From positions 158,065 to 204,347 of the forward strand of contig NZ_JAUDRJ010000001.1 in NCBI RefSeq assembly GCF_030382115.1: a DNA stretch of 46,283 nucleotides. Direction: 5' to 3'. A program made the position numbers and the translations under genes. The DNA comes from Nostoc sp. GT001. Lineage in GTDB: Bacteria > Cyanobacteriota > Cyanobacteriia > Cyanobacteriales > Nostocaceae. The notes beneath the pieces were generated by a model, which was not told the origin of the DNA, ran no database searches, and saw nothing but the letters and a program-made list of their open reading frames with translations. Position 1 is the first letter of the stretch, and every line of letters begins with the position of its first letter. Of the stretch, positions 38,624-46,283 are shown piece by piece.

Positions 38624-39355
38624 ATGAAATTAATTAACTTTACTGATAATCAAGCAAATATTCAGTTCTCTTTGGATGAGATAACTACTTTAAAAAATAC
38701 TTTAAATGAAGTGTGTCATGGAATAAAAACAACTAATTTCGAGAATGAAATAGGAATAAGTCGTGAACAAGCAGATTTAATTTTAAAATCAATTAGAAAT
38801 TTGATTACCGATGAACCATTTTCACACTACCACAATGCTAGTAATTTTGATATGAATGAAAATTTATCTAATAATTCTATACAAAAAGAAAAGTTTTATT
38901 TAGAAACAGAGGGTTATCAAATTATTTTTTACTTAAGAAATTTAGAAAATCTTAAAGGATATATTGGTATAGTAGTTGTAATGAATATAAATACAAATAT
39001 TTATAAATCTTCTATAAAATCTCCTGCTCAATCAATATCAGTTGAGAATTTAATAAGCCTTGTTAATTATTTTGAAAATCATATTAATTCAAAAAAAGGA
39101 AATTGTAATGCTGATTCACCAGTTTTTTCAAATTGTCAAAAAGCTTTTCAAATTCAAGCATTATCAGAAAACTTTTCTTTTAATAAAGAAGAAAAATTTC
39201 CTCTTCGTTTCATGATTAATATAAATAATCAAGACAATAATATAAATCCAAGTACTTATGTTGGTGCTGAAGCTTTAGTGACTTATAAAAGTGTAAAAAG
39301 CTTTATATTATCAATTCAGTCAGCGTTGGCTAAATTATCTCTAAATAATAAATAA
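38624..39355 (+). CDS. Two-domain putative immunity protein
   Basis: About 243 residues from ATG 38624; a GTG at 38618 is also possible. The gene is AT-rich, unlike the neighbouring giant gene, which suggests transfer. Residues 1-70 (FSLDEITTLKNTLNEVC, GISREQADLILKSI) match the small gene just upstream. Residues 85-243 (LETEGYQIIFYLRNLENL, FQIQAL, STYVGAEALVTYKSVKSF) match the 161-residue protein at 40226. No signal peptide is present, so it acts in the cytoplasm. Its position directly downstream of an Rhs toxin tip supports an immunity role against that tip or a related one. The family is not one I can name. Confidence 0.65.
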   Translation: MKLINFTDNQANIQFSLDEITTLKNTLNEVCHGIKTTNFENEIGISREQADLILKSIRNLITDEPFSHYHNASNFDMNENLSNNSIQKEKFYLETEGYQIIFYLRNLENLKGYIGIVVVMNINTNIYKSSIKSPAQSISVENLISLVNYFENHINSKKGNCNADSPVFSNCQKAFQIQALSENFSFNKEEKFPLRFMININNQDNNINPSTYVGAEALVTYKSVKSFILSIQSALAKLSLNNK

Positions 39356-39410
39356 CTAACTACCCCCGGTTCGCCCATTTTTTAGTAAGTTACAAGAAAG
39401 ACTACTCCGA

Positions 39411-40006
39411 GTGGCGCTGGTTGATTTGTATGTTGATGGGGAAGTTATTTCTACTACTGGGGAACATCCTTTCTGGACACCTGATAAGGGTTGGGTGGAA
39501 GCTAAAGATTTGCAAGTGGGGTCATTGCTGCAAACTGAAGATGGCAGAATTATTGATGTTGATAGAATTGAGAAGGGCAGTTTAACGTTTACAACTTTAA
39601 GGTTGAAGGCATCCCAACCTACTTTGTTTCAGATTTGGGGATTTTGGTTCATAATACTTATTGTGGTGATGAAAATCCTTGGGCGGAGCTAGAAAGACTA
39701 AACAGTGGAGCCGATTATGAACTCACGACGTTAAGTGGATTGAAATTCTCAAATCACGCGATATTTGATAGTCTTACCAGACATGGTGTTGATCCACTCG
39801 TAGAGGTAGATAATATTGTCGCACAAGCTACAAGCAATAGAATTCAAAATGATGGAGCTAAAGTTTACATTAGGAACAACAACAATGGCACTTTTGACTT
39901 GGCTGTGATCAATGAACAAGAAAACTTAATCGTTACTGCCATGACGGGTAAAACAAGTTCAGAGTTATCAAACATGGGAGCTAATAATGGTTGGAATTGG
40001 CCATAA
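39411..40006 (+). pseudogene. Displaced Hint-toxin module, frameshifted by a 7-bp deletion
   Basis: The first part (39411 to about 39580) copies the middle of the Hint domain: VDLYVDGEVISTTGEHPFW and DKGWVEAKDLQVGSLLQTED. Relative to 37790-37960 it has lost seven bases, AGGGAAG, between GAG-AAG and GGCAG, so the frame moves. The true continuation is in another frame and is read from 39635 as GILVHN, then TYCGDENPWAELERLNSG. It ends in a second toxin tip (39668-40006) with FSNHAIFDSLTRHGVD, DGAKVYIRNN and LIVTAMTGKTSSEL, like DUF4258/BECR-type RNase tips. It has no shell and no obvious start, so it is not expressed as it stands and probably serves as a recombination donor. Confidence 0.7.
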
Positions 40007-40225
40007 TTTTTGTCAAGATAATATTAAGTTCAATAAATAGTGAAGCTACAAAAGAACAAAAAATCAACCCGTGTAATTACACACTTTAACACATTATAGG
40101 ACTCATATTTGACTTCTGAAAAACCAAATGGGTTAGAAGCTTACCATACAAAGGTTTCTTTCTCAGTATACTTAGCAAGATTCAAGTATGATTCCTATAT
40201 ATGACCAAAATAACCTAAGATTTTC
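40007..40225 (+). other. Short AT-rich spacer in the cassette array
   Basis: 219 bases between the second toxin tip and its downstream immunity-like gene. I looked for the first immunity domain here, since the two-domain relative at 38624 has it, and did not find it in any frame. No clear promoter or terminator was seen. Confidence 0.4.
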
Positions 40226-40711
40226 TTGAATATGAGACAAAAATGTATCCTAAAAACTTCTGGCTTTGAATTGGTATTTTATCTGCAAAGTTTGGATTCT
40301 TCTAAAGACTGTCTTGGTATAATCACGGAATTCATTTTAAATCCTAGTCATGGAGAAATCTCTATCAGATCAATTGCCACTTACATTTACATGAAAGACT
40401 TAGAAAAATTGATTCAATACCTAGAATGGCATATTGCTGCCATGAAAAATGACTTAGGTTATCAATCACAAGTTTTTATATCTTATGGAAATTGCTTTCA
40501 AATTCAAGCTCTTCAAGGACAGCTTAGAGCGGAAAATGAAGGAGAATTTACTATCCGCTGTATGGTAAATATTGATAAACCAGCAGGCGATATTTTTTCA
40601 ACTTATGTTGGTGGCGAAGGTGTTATTAGTATTAAGAATACTCAACTTTTTATCTCTTCACTTCGTATGACATTAAATAGTTTTTTACAGGGCGATTATC
40701 CCTCGTTGTAA
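40226..40711 (+). CDS. One-domain putative immunity protein (second domain only)
   Basis: 161 residues that align along their length with residues 85-243 of the two-domain protein at 38624. Matches include LKTSGFELVFYLQSLD with LETEGYQIIFYLRNLE, the shared core FQIQAL, and STYVGGEGVISIKNTQLFI with STYVGAEALVTYKSVKSFI. It lacks the first domain. It lies downstream of the displaced toxin tip, so it is the likely cognate immunity protein of that toxin. The start is supported only by family alignment; the ATG at 40232 would work about as well. Confidence 0.65.
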   Translation: MNMRQKCILKTSGFELVFYLQSLDSSKDCLGIITEFILNPSHGEISIRSIATYIYMKDLEKLIQYLEWHIAAMKNDLGYQSQVFISYGNCFQIQALQGQLRAENEGEFTIRCMVNIDKPAGDIFSTYVGGEGVISIKNTQLFISSLRMTLNSFLQGDYPSL

Positions 40712-40759
40712 TCTAGGCTATGTGTGGAATAATTTTGACGTAAACCTGATATATCTTTA

Positions 40760-40815
40760 GCCCAACGTTCTACTACCACATACGATGCAGCTAGTAATAT
40801 CCTCAGAAGTCGGAT
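40760..40815 (+). pseudogene. YD-repeat scrap of an Rhs gene
   Basis: The frame starting GCC at 40760 reads AQRSTTTYDAASNILRS, a typical YD-repeat unit (T-T-T-Y-D). The frame is open only from about 40739 to about 40850, so this is a fossil of another Rhs shell or cassette, lost downstream of the second immunity gene. It is short and could be chance. Confidence 0.35.
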
Positions 40816-40851
40816 TTTTAATTTTATGGCGATCGCTACTCATCCCACCTA

Positions 40852-41013
40852 AGCACCACCCCATCAACACAAGCAATACCCCACTGCGGAAACTTCACCA
40901 GCAGCTTCTTGATCATAATCTGCAAAGCCGGATCATCATCCCAACACTCCTACAAGAACTCAAACCCCGGATTCTGCCCTGAATTCGCCGCAAAGCGTGA
41001 GTTTCTGCATACG
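40852..41013. repeat. Direct repeat copy 1 (about 160 bp)
   Basis: Roughly three-quarters identical to 42172-42331, sharing GCACC(A)CCCCA, AAACTTC(A/G)CCAGCA and GAGTTTCTGCATACG. The reverse strand has a partial reading frame (DDDPALQIMIKKLLVKFPQW) broken by a stop, so it may be a fragment of a decayed minus-strand gene. The rest of the 40712-41123 gap is otherwise unremarkable. Confidence 0.6.
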
Positions 41014-41144
41014 CTCCGGTCGCGCATTTGACAAAAGCAACAATCGCCTCATGCAATCACTTTTCAGCATTTGGCACGGGCGCAGCCACAAGCTAATCGT
41101 TGGGAGTTAAGGTTAAAGTATGTATGCCAAGACGTTATAGAAAA

Positions 41145-42131
41145 ATGCAAGATAACATCTATGACTACATAGCAAAAACTGCCCTTACCCATTATGGTAT
41201 GGCCTAAGGACAGCATTGTTTTTTAAGCCACAGTGGAAGCGTAACCTTCTGTATAAAAACACCAGGGAGAGATTTTCTTCTCCGTATTCATCGACCAATA
41301 TCTATGCTCCAAGGTGAGGTATGGCAAAGACCACAGGTAATAGAGTCAGAACTTCTGTGGCTTGCTGCCTTGCGTCATGACACAGAGGTTGGTGTGCAGG
41401 AGCCAGTGAAAAATCTACAGGATAAATGGTTAACTCCAGTTTTGGCAGATGATACCGGAGAAGTGTTTTATTGCTCACTGCTGCATTGGATTGATGGCAA
41501 CATTCTCAACGGACAACGAACTACACAACAGTCTTACCAACTTGGTTTGTTGCTAGCTCGATTGCACCAGCATAGTAGTCAGTGGCAACTGCCACAAAAC
41601 TTTGTTCGCCCAGCATACGACAAGAATCGGTTGCAAGTAACGAGCAAAGCACTTTATCCAGCAGTATTACAAGAATTGATTTCAGCAGAAAATTACAAGC
41701 TCCTCGAAGTAGCGGCTTGCAAAATTCAAGGGATGATGGAAACACTCTCGCCAAAACAAAATGTCTGGGGGCTGATTCACGCTGACCTTCATGAAGGTAA
41801 CTATTTATTGCATAACGAGGAATTTTGCCCAATCGATTTCGCACGCTGTGGCTTTGGTTACTATCTTTACGATGTTGCAAGTTCGCTTCAATATTTACTT
41901 CCTACTGTCAGACCTTCCTTTTTTGAAGGCTATCAAGCTATTCGTAAGCTACCTGAACACTACTTACAGATTACAGAAGGTTTCTTTATCATGGCGCTGA
42001 TTGAAGTACTTTCTTTTCATGTGAATAATCCACAAGAGCATAAGTGGATTTCGGAAAACGTGCCGTATATCGTTAAAGAACACGTTCATCCGTATCTTGA
42101 GGGCGAATCATTTTTGTTTGCTAAATACTAG
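41145..42131 (+). pseudogene. APH-family phosphotransferase with an in-frame stop
   Basis: The listed open frame starts at 41304, but upstream the same frame reads MQDNIYDYIAKTALTHYGMA, then TAA at 41205, then GQHCFLSHSGSVTFCIKTPG and RDFLLRIHRP. This restores the N-lobe of an aminoglycoside-phosphotransferase-like kinase. One base change would explain the stop. The start could also be ATG 41124. The C-lobe is intact, with the catalytic loop GLIHADLHEGN and the metal-binding PIDFARCGFG. Homologues in this superfamily phosphorylate antibiotics, choline, homoserine or sugars; the substrate here is unknown. If translation restarted at 41304, the product would lack most of the nucleotide-binding lobe. 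Confidence 0.8.
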
Positions 42132-42171
42132 GCAGTTGGTGACGATCACAGCACAACAACTTCATTTTGAT

Positions 42172-42331
42172 CAGCACCCCACTCACGCAAATAATCCCCC
42201 AGCATGGAAACTTCGCCAGCAACTTCTTGATTGCAATCTGCAATGCTGGATCAGCATTCCAGCACGAGAGCAAGAAGTCAAAACCCGGATTCTGCTCCGA
42301 ATTCGCAGCAAAGCATGAGTTTCTGCATACG
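42172..42331. repeat. Direct repeat copy 2 (about 160 bp)
   Basis: The partner of 40852-41013. The two copies bracket the kinase pseudogene in the same orientation. The reverse strand reads ADPALQIAIKKLLAKFPCWG without a stop, whereas copy 1 has one. The remaining bases of the 42132-42450 gap show nothing else I can name. Confidence 0.6.
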
Positions 42332-42401
42332 TCGTAGTCGCTCCAGGAGCAGAATGTCTGCGGGGAAATCTTAGTTAATAGCTATATTCTGCAACATTTT
42401 T

Positions 42402-43190
42402 TCAAGAAAAATGCAGATGATAACAAGTTACTATACAGCAGTTACTCGAAATGTGTTTATTTTCGGAGTAAGGAACCTTCGGGAATGCCTTTTTTATTAG
42501 CTCCTGGCATGAGTGACTGTTTTGCTTGGTTTCCTTGTTGAATACCTTAAAAGCTCTGTGATTGATGTGCCATAAGGAAAACCTTGACCCATCCATCTTG
42601 CAGAACTTATGGTAGTTTCTCCAACCTCTAACTACCGGGGCTAATTTCTCAGCCTTTGTGGTAGCACCATAATTCGAGTTGTTGACGATGTGTTTTACTT
42701 TCTTACGGAACGCTTTGAAGTTATCCACTGAAGGAATACATCTAAACTTTCCGTTTTTCTGGACTTTAAAGTGCCAGCCGAGGAAATCAAACCCATCTGT
42801 CGCGGCGGTGACTTTGGTCTTCTTTTGGCTTACATTCATTCCGCGTTTGCGGAGGAACTCGCTGATTCTTTCAAGTATCTCTGTCGCATCGTCTTCAGGT
42901 CGGAGTATAATAACCATGTCATCCGCGTATCGGACTGATGGTTCGATGATAGAACTGGCTGAGGTTTTAGTGGTGATTCTATACCCTCTATTTTCGTGAT
43001 ATCTGTGTATACTCTCAATCCCGTTAAGCGCGATGTTGGCTAGTAATGGGCTGACCACTCCCCCTTGAGGTGTACCCTGTTCGGGGAATTCTGGGTTAAC
43101 TCCTGCCTTGAGGCATCGGAAGATACCGAGTTTTAAGCCTTTGGGGGCGATGAGTTCGTCCATTATTGCTGAGTGGTTAATCCTATCGAA
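42402..43190 (-). pseudogene. Outer group II intron reverse transcriptase, 3' half, truncated
   Basis: This half carries the RT active-site region SVRYADDMVIIL, the upstream EQGTPQGGVVSPLLANIAL and the maturase domain (DGFDFLGWHFKVQ, VVRGWRNYHKFC). The frame really starts at 43190 with FDRINHSAIMDEL, continuing from the 5' half at 45596-46165, with the inner intron between them. It ends after KVPYSENKH at about 42453. The last 16 residues are unrelated. Family members usually continue for over 100 residues to an HNH domain, so the end is missing together with the intron's domains V and VI. Confidence 0.85.
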
Positions 43191-43243
43191 AGTGGGTAGC
43201 TAGCTAGCGAGGTTTCCAAGCCTTGGCTCCTTTTCTAACTAGC

Positions 43244-43286
43244 CCCCTCCGAACCGTGCTTACGAGTTTCCAGGTACACGGCTCTC
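43244..43286 (-). ncRNA. Domain V of the inner group II intron
   Basis: Read on the minus strand, GAGCCGTG pairs with CACGGTTC around a GGAAAC loop, the standard bacterial domain V form and the catalytic core of the ribozyme. It lies 11 bases after the RT stop, as expected. Confidence 0.75.
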
Positions 43287-43296
43287 CAGTACTCTG

Positions 43297-45084
43297 TTAT
43301 CGCGAGACTTGTTGAGATATTGGTTTACCAGCGTGTATTGCATCATGGCATTGAGGGCAAACCATGAGAGTTTTTCTTCTACGTGCGGACATGATTTGCA
43401 TCCATTGCGGTTTTTCTTTCTTGCCTTTAATTTTGAGGTCTTTAAGGGCATGAATATGGTGAACTTCAATATCACCTGTTGCCCCGCAAATCTCACATTC
43501 CGAAGCAAGAAGCCGTTTAATCAGTTCATTTCTGAACGCGGGTTTTCGCACTCGTGGCAAATCTTCTATGGTTGCTTTTAAGTTGCGTTTTAATTGTATG
43601 CCCCCGAAACGAGTTACCAAGGGTTTCTTACCTTCTACTGGGACGGTTATTTCAACACACTTTCTCCTTCCTTGTGGAAGTTTTACCGTCTTCTGGTACT
43701 TGGCGCAGATTTTGGCTACGCTAGTTTTGTGTTTACAGGCAAGGGTTTTCATTAACGAACTCCACATAACCCATTGGAGTTTACGGAGCCATGCAATGTT
43801 TTGAGCAAGGCTGTAGAATTGTACGTAGCCTCTGAGTTCTGATTGGTAAATGTTAATGATAGTAAAATCATCGTCATTTATTAACTCAGGACGATGAATG
43901 GGTTTGCCATTCCTCATATAAAGAGCGCATTTTCCTTCTACAAAACTTGCTGGGATTCTTAGTGCAGTAATTCCATTAAGTGAGCGTTTACCATTGGTAT
44001 GCTTATTGTCGGAATATTGAACTAAGATTTCGTAACCTAAGAAGTTCGCTGCTTCATTTCTGGCATTAGTAATTAAGGTCTTTTCTGCTGACATTTCTAA
44101 CTGAAGATTGTCGGCTAGGAATGTCTTTAGTTTTTCCTTAATTTCTTTTGCTTCTTGAAGTGAACCAATGAAACCAAGTAGAAAATCATCAGCATAGCGG
44201 ACGTAATTTAGCCTTCTGTATTCTGGGTCACGGACATCTTTGGAGGGCATTTTCTGGTATTTAATCTCCAGTTGACGCGCTTTATCGAATTGTCCATTTT
44301 TCCTGTAATACCAAGCAAGTTTTACGAGCCTTGAATACTCTCGATTTTCTGCCCGACATTTACCTCGTGTATATTCTGGAATGACTGTCTGTTCGACAAA
44401 ATTATCTAGCTTATCAAGGTAAATATTTGCGAGTATGGGTGAGACAATCGACCCTTGTGGCGTTCCACTCAGTGTAGAATGGTATCTCCATTGCTCACAG
44501 TAACCTGCCGTTAATAAGGTTTCAATCAATCTCAAAAATCGATTATCTTGGATTTTCTCACGGAGAATTGACATTAAGATTTTCTGATCTATATTGTCAA
44601 AACAACCACGGATATCTCCTTCAATAAACCATTTGGTTCCTTGCCAAGTGCGGTCTATTACTGTTAATGCAGTATGGCATCCACGCTCTTGTCGAAAACC
44701 ATGACTGCTGTTAGAAAATTGGGGTTCGTAGTACGCTTCTAATATCAAACGTATTACTTCCTGAACCAATTTATCGTTCCAAGTGGGAATGCCCAGTGGT
44801 CGCGTTTTCCCATTTTTCTTGGGAATATTAATTCGCCGTACTGGTGTCCATCGAAAACGTTCATAGCGAATATCTTCTATGAGGTTTTCAATCTTTTTGA
44901 TGGACATCCCATCCACAGTCTCTGATGTAACTCCTTGCGTCATTGCCCCATTATTTTTGTAAATGCGACTGTACGCCAAGAGGTACAGGTTAGGATTGAA
45001 AAGTTGCCTGTAGACATCATCCAGAGGTAAACCACGATTTCCTCTGTCTCGGATTACACTTAAAACCGTTTCGGCGTTTCGCAT
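43297..45084 (-). CDS. ltrA: Inner group II intron reverse transcriptase/maturase with HNH endonuclease
   Basis: 595 residues from the internal start MRNAETVLSVIRDRG, with GGGAGG eight bases upstream; a longer start at 45135 gives 612. The RT domain is complete, with FIEGDIRGCFDNID, LSGTPQGSIVSPILANIYL and the active site YVRYADDFLLGF. The maturase (domain X) follows, including ELRGYVQFYSLAQN. The C-terminus is an HNH-type endonuclease with zinc-binding pairs (ECEICGATGDIEVHHIHAL and MVCPQCHDAIH). The protein helps its intron splice and retrohome. All key residues are present, so the intron may be active. Confidence 0.9.
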   Translation of the reverse strand: MRNAETVLSVIRDRGNRGLPLDDVYRQLFNPNLYLLAYSRIYKNNGAMTQGVTSETVDGMSIKKIENLIEDIRYERFRWTPVRRINIPKKNGKTRPLGIPTWNDKLVQEVIRLILEAYYEPQFSNSSHGFRQERGCHTALTVIDRTWQGTKWFIEGDIRGCFDNIDQKILMSILREKIQDNRFLRLIETLLTAGYCEQWRYHSTLSGTPQGSIVSPILANIYLDKLDNFVEQTVIPEYTRGKCRAENREYSRLVKLAWYYRKNGQFDKARQLEIKYQKMPSKDVRDPEYRRLNYVRYADDFLLGFIGSLQEAKEIKEKLKTFLADNLQLEMSAEKTLITNARNEAANFLGYEILVQYSDNKHTNGKRSLNGITALRIPASFVEGKCALYMRNGKPIHRPELINDDDFTIINIYQSELRGYVQFYSLAQNIAWLRKLQWVMWSSLMKTLACKHKTSVAKICAKYQKTVKLPQGRRKCVEITVPVEGKKPLVTRFGGIQLKRNLKATIEDLPRVRKPAFRNELIKRLLASECEICGATGDIEVHHIHALKDLKIKGKKEKPQWMQIMSARRRKTLMVCPQCHDAIHAGKPISQQVSR

Positions 45085-45595
45085 CTCGCGTACCTCCCGA
45101 TATAAGTGTGAAGAATACCTGTTCTCCTTTGCCATGTAAGCGGCTTTCCCGCTCTCGGACTACTATGAGAACTCTGTAACCATAGGGGTCGCCCCCGTAA
45201 GTCATCCCGCGCTTTATTAACTCGATACGTAGTAGTGTGATTTAGGTGTCCCATTCATTCGTTAAGCCATCTCATCGCTGGCTGACTCCGTTTGAAGAAG
45301 TTGTGTGGTTCAAATGTTTAAAACTACACACAAACGATTATTCCTGTTAGGCGTTGTAGGAATAGGCAATCGAATATACCGTCAGAATTAGGCTTCAGGT
45401 AGTTTAACCTTCACCCTGTCACACAAGTCTTGCCGGACTCTAGTTTTAACGCCTTCTCTCTATTTCCGGCTTTACCAACATGCGGTTGTTCCTTTTGTCT
45501 TTCGACTCTAGGTAAGTTGGTTGACTTAGAGATGTTCTTCTTAATCTCTCCCAATTTGATTGATTGGGGATACCGCGTTAACTGTCACGGCGCAC
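45085..45595 (-). ncRNA. 5' RNA scaffold (domains I-IV) of the inner intron
   Basis: About 500 bases between the intron's 5' end and its RT start, containing GTGCGCC and GC-rich paired stretches, as expected of domains I to III and the start of domain IV. I did not fold it in detail. No other gene is seen here. Confidence 0.65.
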
Positions 45596-46165
45596 GCACT
45601 TTTCGATGTCGAGTTCGATAACTCGTTTTTCTATTCCATCGGCTTGGGAGCGAAGGTTGTTAAAGATGTACATTTGTGCATCGTGGGCAGAGCGCCCAGT
45701 TCTAAACCCGTAGCTCCGTGCGTGGAAAGTGGCTTCATGTGCTGGTTCAAGTGCATATTTTGCGAGGCATTGCCAAACTCTATCCGCGATGGTTGGTATT
45801 TTAAGCATTCTGGTAGTCCCGTCCTTTTTGGGGATGGGGATTTCCCGTAAGCCTTGATGTTTCCAATTTCCACTGTTCATTTTCAGTAGTTCTTCAAGGT
45901 TGAAGCGTTCTTCAAATGAGAGGGATTTCTTCCCATCAATACCCGCCGTCTTTTTGCCAGCATTTAGCTGAGATACAAGTCTAATTGCAAGAAATCGAGC
46001 CGAGGTAGATTTAAGAATAAGCTTTTGGAGTGACCGAGCTTTCCGCTTGTCTCCAACAAGAACCGCTTTAAATACGCGCTTTTGAAGGCGGAAAAGATTT
46101 CGGCGGAATTTCTTCCACGGTAAAGCTCTCCAAGATTCACTAGTTTTATAACTGTGTCTAATCAT
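45596..46165 (-). pseudogene. Outer group II intron reverse transcriptase, 5' half
   Basis: The first 190 residues of a group II RT: MIRHSYKTSESWRALPWKK, then the RT0-RT2 region (AGKKTAGIDGKKS, LREIPIPKKDGTTRMLKIP) and YGFRTGRSAHDAQ. It stops at VIELDIEKC, exactly where the first catalytic-Asp motif (D-I-x-x-x-F-D) should continue. The last few residues as read (VRRDS) are inner-intron sequence. The rest of the gene lies beyond the inner intron, at 43190. AGAAGAG before the ATG is a plausible ribosome site. Confidence 0.85.
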
Positions 46166-46283
46166 TTTCTCTTCTAGAGTTTGTATTTTCTGAACACCTC
46201 AGACCAATTACGGTCTGTCCTACCCGACTTGTGAGGGTTCCGCTTCTCGTCTAGCCTACTTGGGGAACGAAAAGCCCCAGGAC

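Larger units (their letters stand above)
43192..45599 (-). mobile_element. Inner group II intron (nested, apparently complete)
   Basis: About 2.4 kb on the minus strand, inserted in the outer intron's RT gene. Its 5' end carries GTGCG (from 45599, or GTGCGCC from 45595). Its 3' end reads CTAGCTACCCAC at 43192, preceded by a hairpin like domain VI and a clear domain V at about 43244-43286 (GAGCCGTGT, GGAAAC and ACACGGTTCGG-like pairing). It encodes a full RT. Splicing 45599 to 43192 rejoins the outer RT frame exactly, as D-I-E-N-F-D-R. Confidence 0.8.
42450..46283 (-). mobile_element. Outer group II intron, host of a twintron, truncated 3'
   Basis: It extends past the right edge of the window, so its 5' end is not visible. 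46166-46283 is RNA scaffold (GGTAGGACAGACCG and paired arms). Its RT gene is split by the inner intron, and its 3' end is cut at about 42450. Without its own domain V/VI it cannot splice, even if the inner intron splices out. Confidence 0.75.

Noticed and set aside
40785..40982. Small plus-strand open frame, similar to one at 42097-42318
   Set aside because: The similarity is explained by the 160-bp DNA repeat; neither has a ribosome site or recognisable protein family.
41582..41785. Second frame inside the kinase gene
   Set aside because: Shadow of the kinase coding sequence.
43260..43508. Minus-strand frame over the end of the inner RT gene
   Set aside because: It overlaps the HNH part of the RT and domain V, both better supported.

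Overview
The window looks like a filamentous, heterocyst-type cyanobacterium (Nostoc/Anabaena relatives). The palindrome GCGATCGC, abundant in cyanobacterial genomes, recurs throughout. Ycf35- and Ycf46-type genes, a Uma2-family gene and cyanobacterial group II introns are present. No tRNA, rRNA or CRISPR array was seen.

Layout. (1) 36-4604, plus strand: a compact cluster with a coiled-coil hypothetical, a Ycf35/DUF1257 protein, a DUF2997-type small protein, a Ycf46-like AAA+ ATPase, a small hypothetical and a WGR-domain protein. (2) 4634-6600, minus strand: a Uma2-family putative nuclease directly downstream of a solo TnpB. (3) 6728-12121, minus strand: a type I secretion operon of parvulin isomerase, ABC exporter (cyclic-nucleotide-binding domain, C39-like domain without the catalytic Cys, ABC module) and HlyD adaptor. 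(4) 12122-12537: a divergent regulatory region with five copies of the heptamer ATACTTA. (5) 12538-13275, plus: an unrecognised gene. (6) 13588-38357, plus: one giant gene of about 24.8 kb (about 8,250 codons), now split by four single-base frameshifts. It encodes a Ser/Thr/Asn-rich N-terminus, a beta-rich segment, five 310-residue Ig-like units, cadherin and He_PIG-like domains, long PPC-type repeats, a vWA domain nested in a Cna-B/SdrD-like domain, more He_PIG-like repeats, an Rhs/YD shell, a Hint domain and a C-terminal toxin. (7) 38368-40711, plus, AT-rich: a toxin/immunity cassette array with a small immunity-like gene, a two-domain relative, a displaced second Hint-toxin module (frameshifted by a 7-bp deletion) and a third immunity-like gene. 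A YD-repeat scrap follows. (8) 41124-42131: an APH-family kinase broken by an in-frame TAA and flanked by two diverged copies of a 160-bp repeat. (9) 42450-46283, minus: a group II intron whose reverse-transcriptase gene is interrupted by a second, complete group II intron (a twintron). The outer intron is cut off at its 3' end.

How the genes may work together. The secretion operon is divergent from the giant gene, so it probably exports the giant protein. A T1SS-linked adhesin with an Rhs shell and a replaceable Hint-toxin tip is the most interesting system here. The cassette array next to it looks like a tip-swapping reservoir. Its three immunity-like proteins share two domains in different combinations: first domain only, both, second domain only. 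Most family names come from motif recognition by eye, not from database searches.
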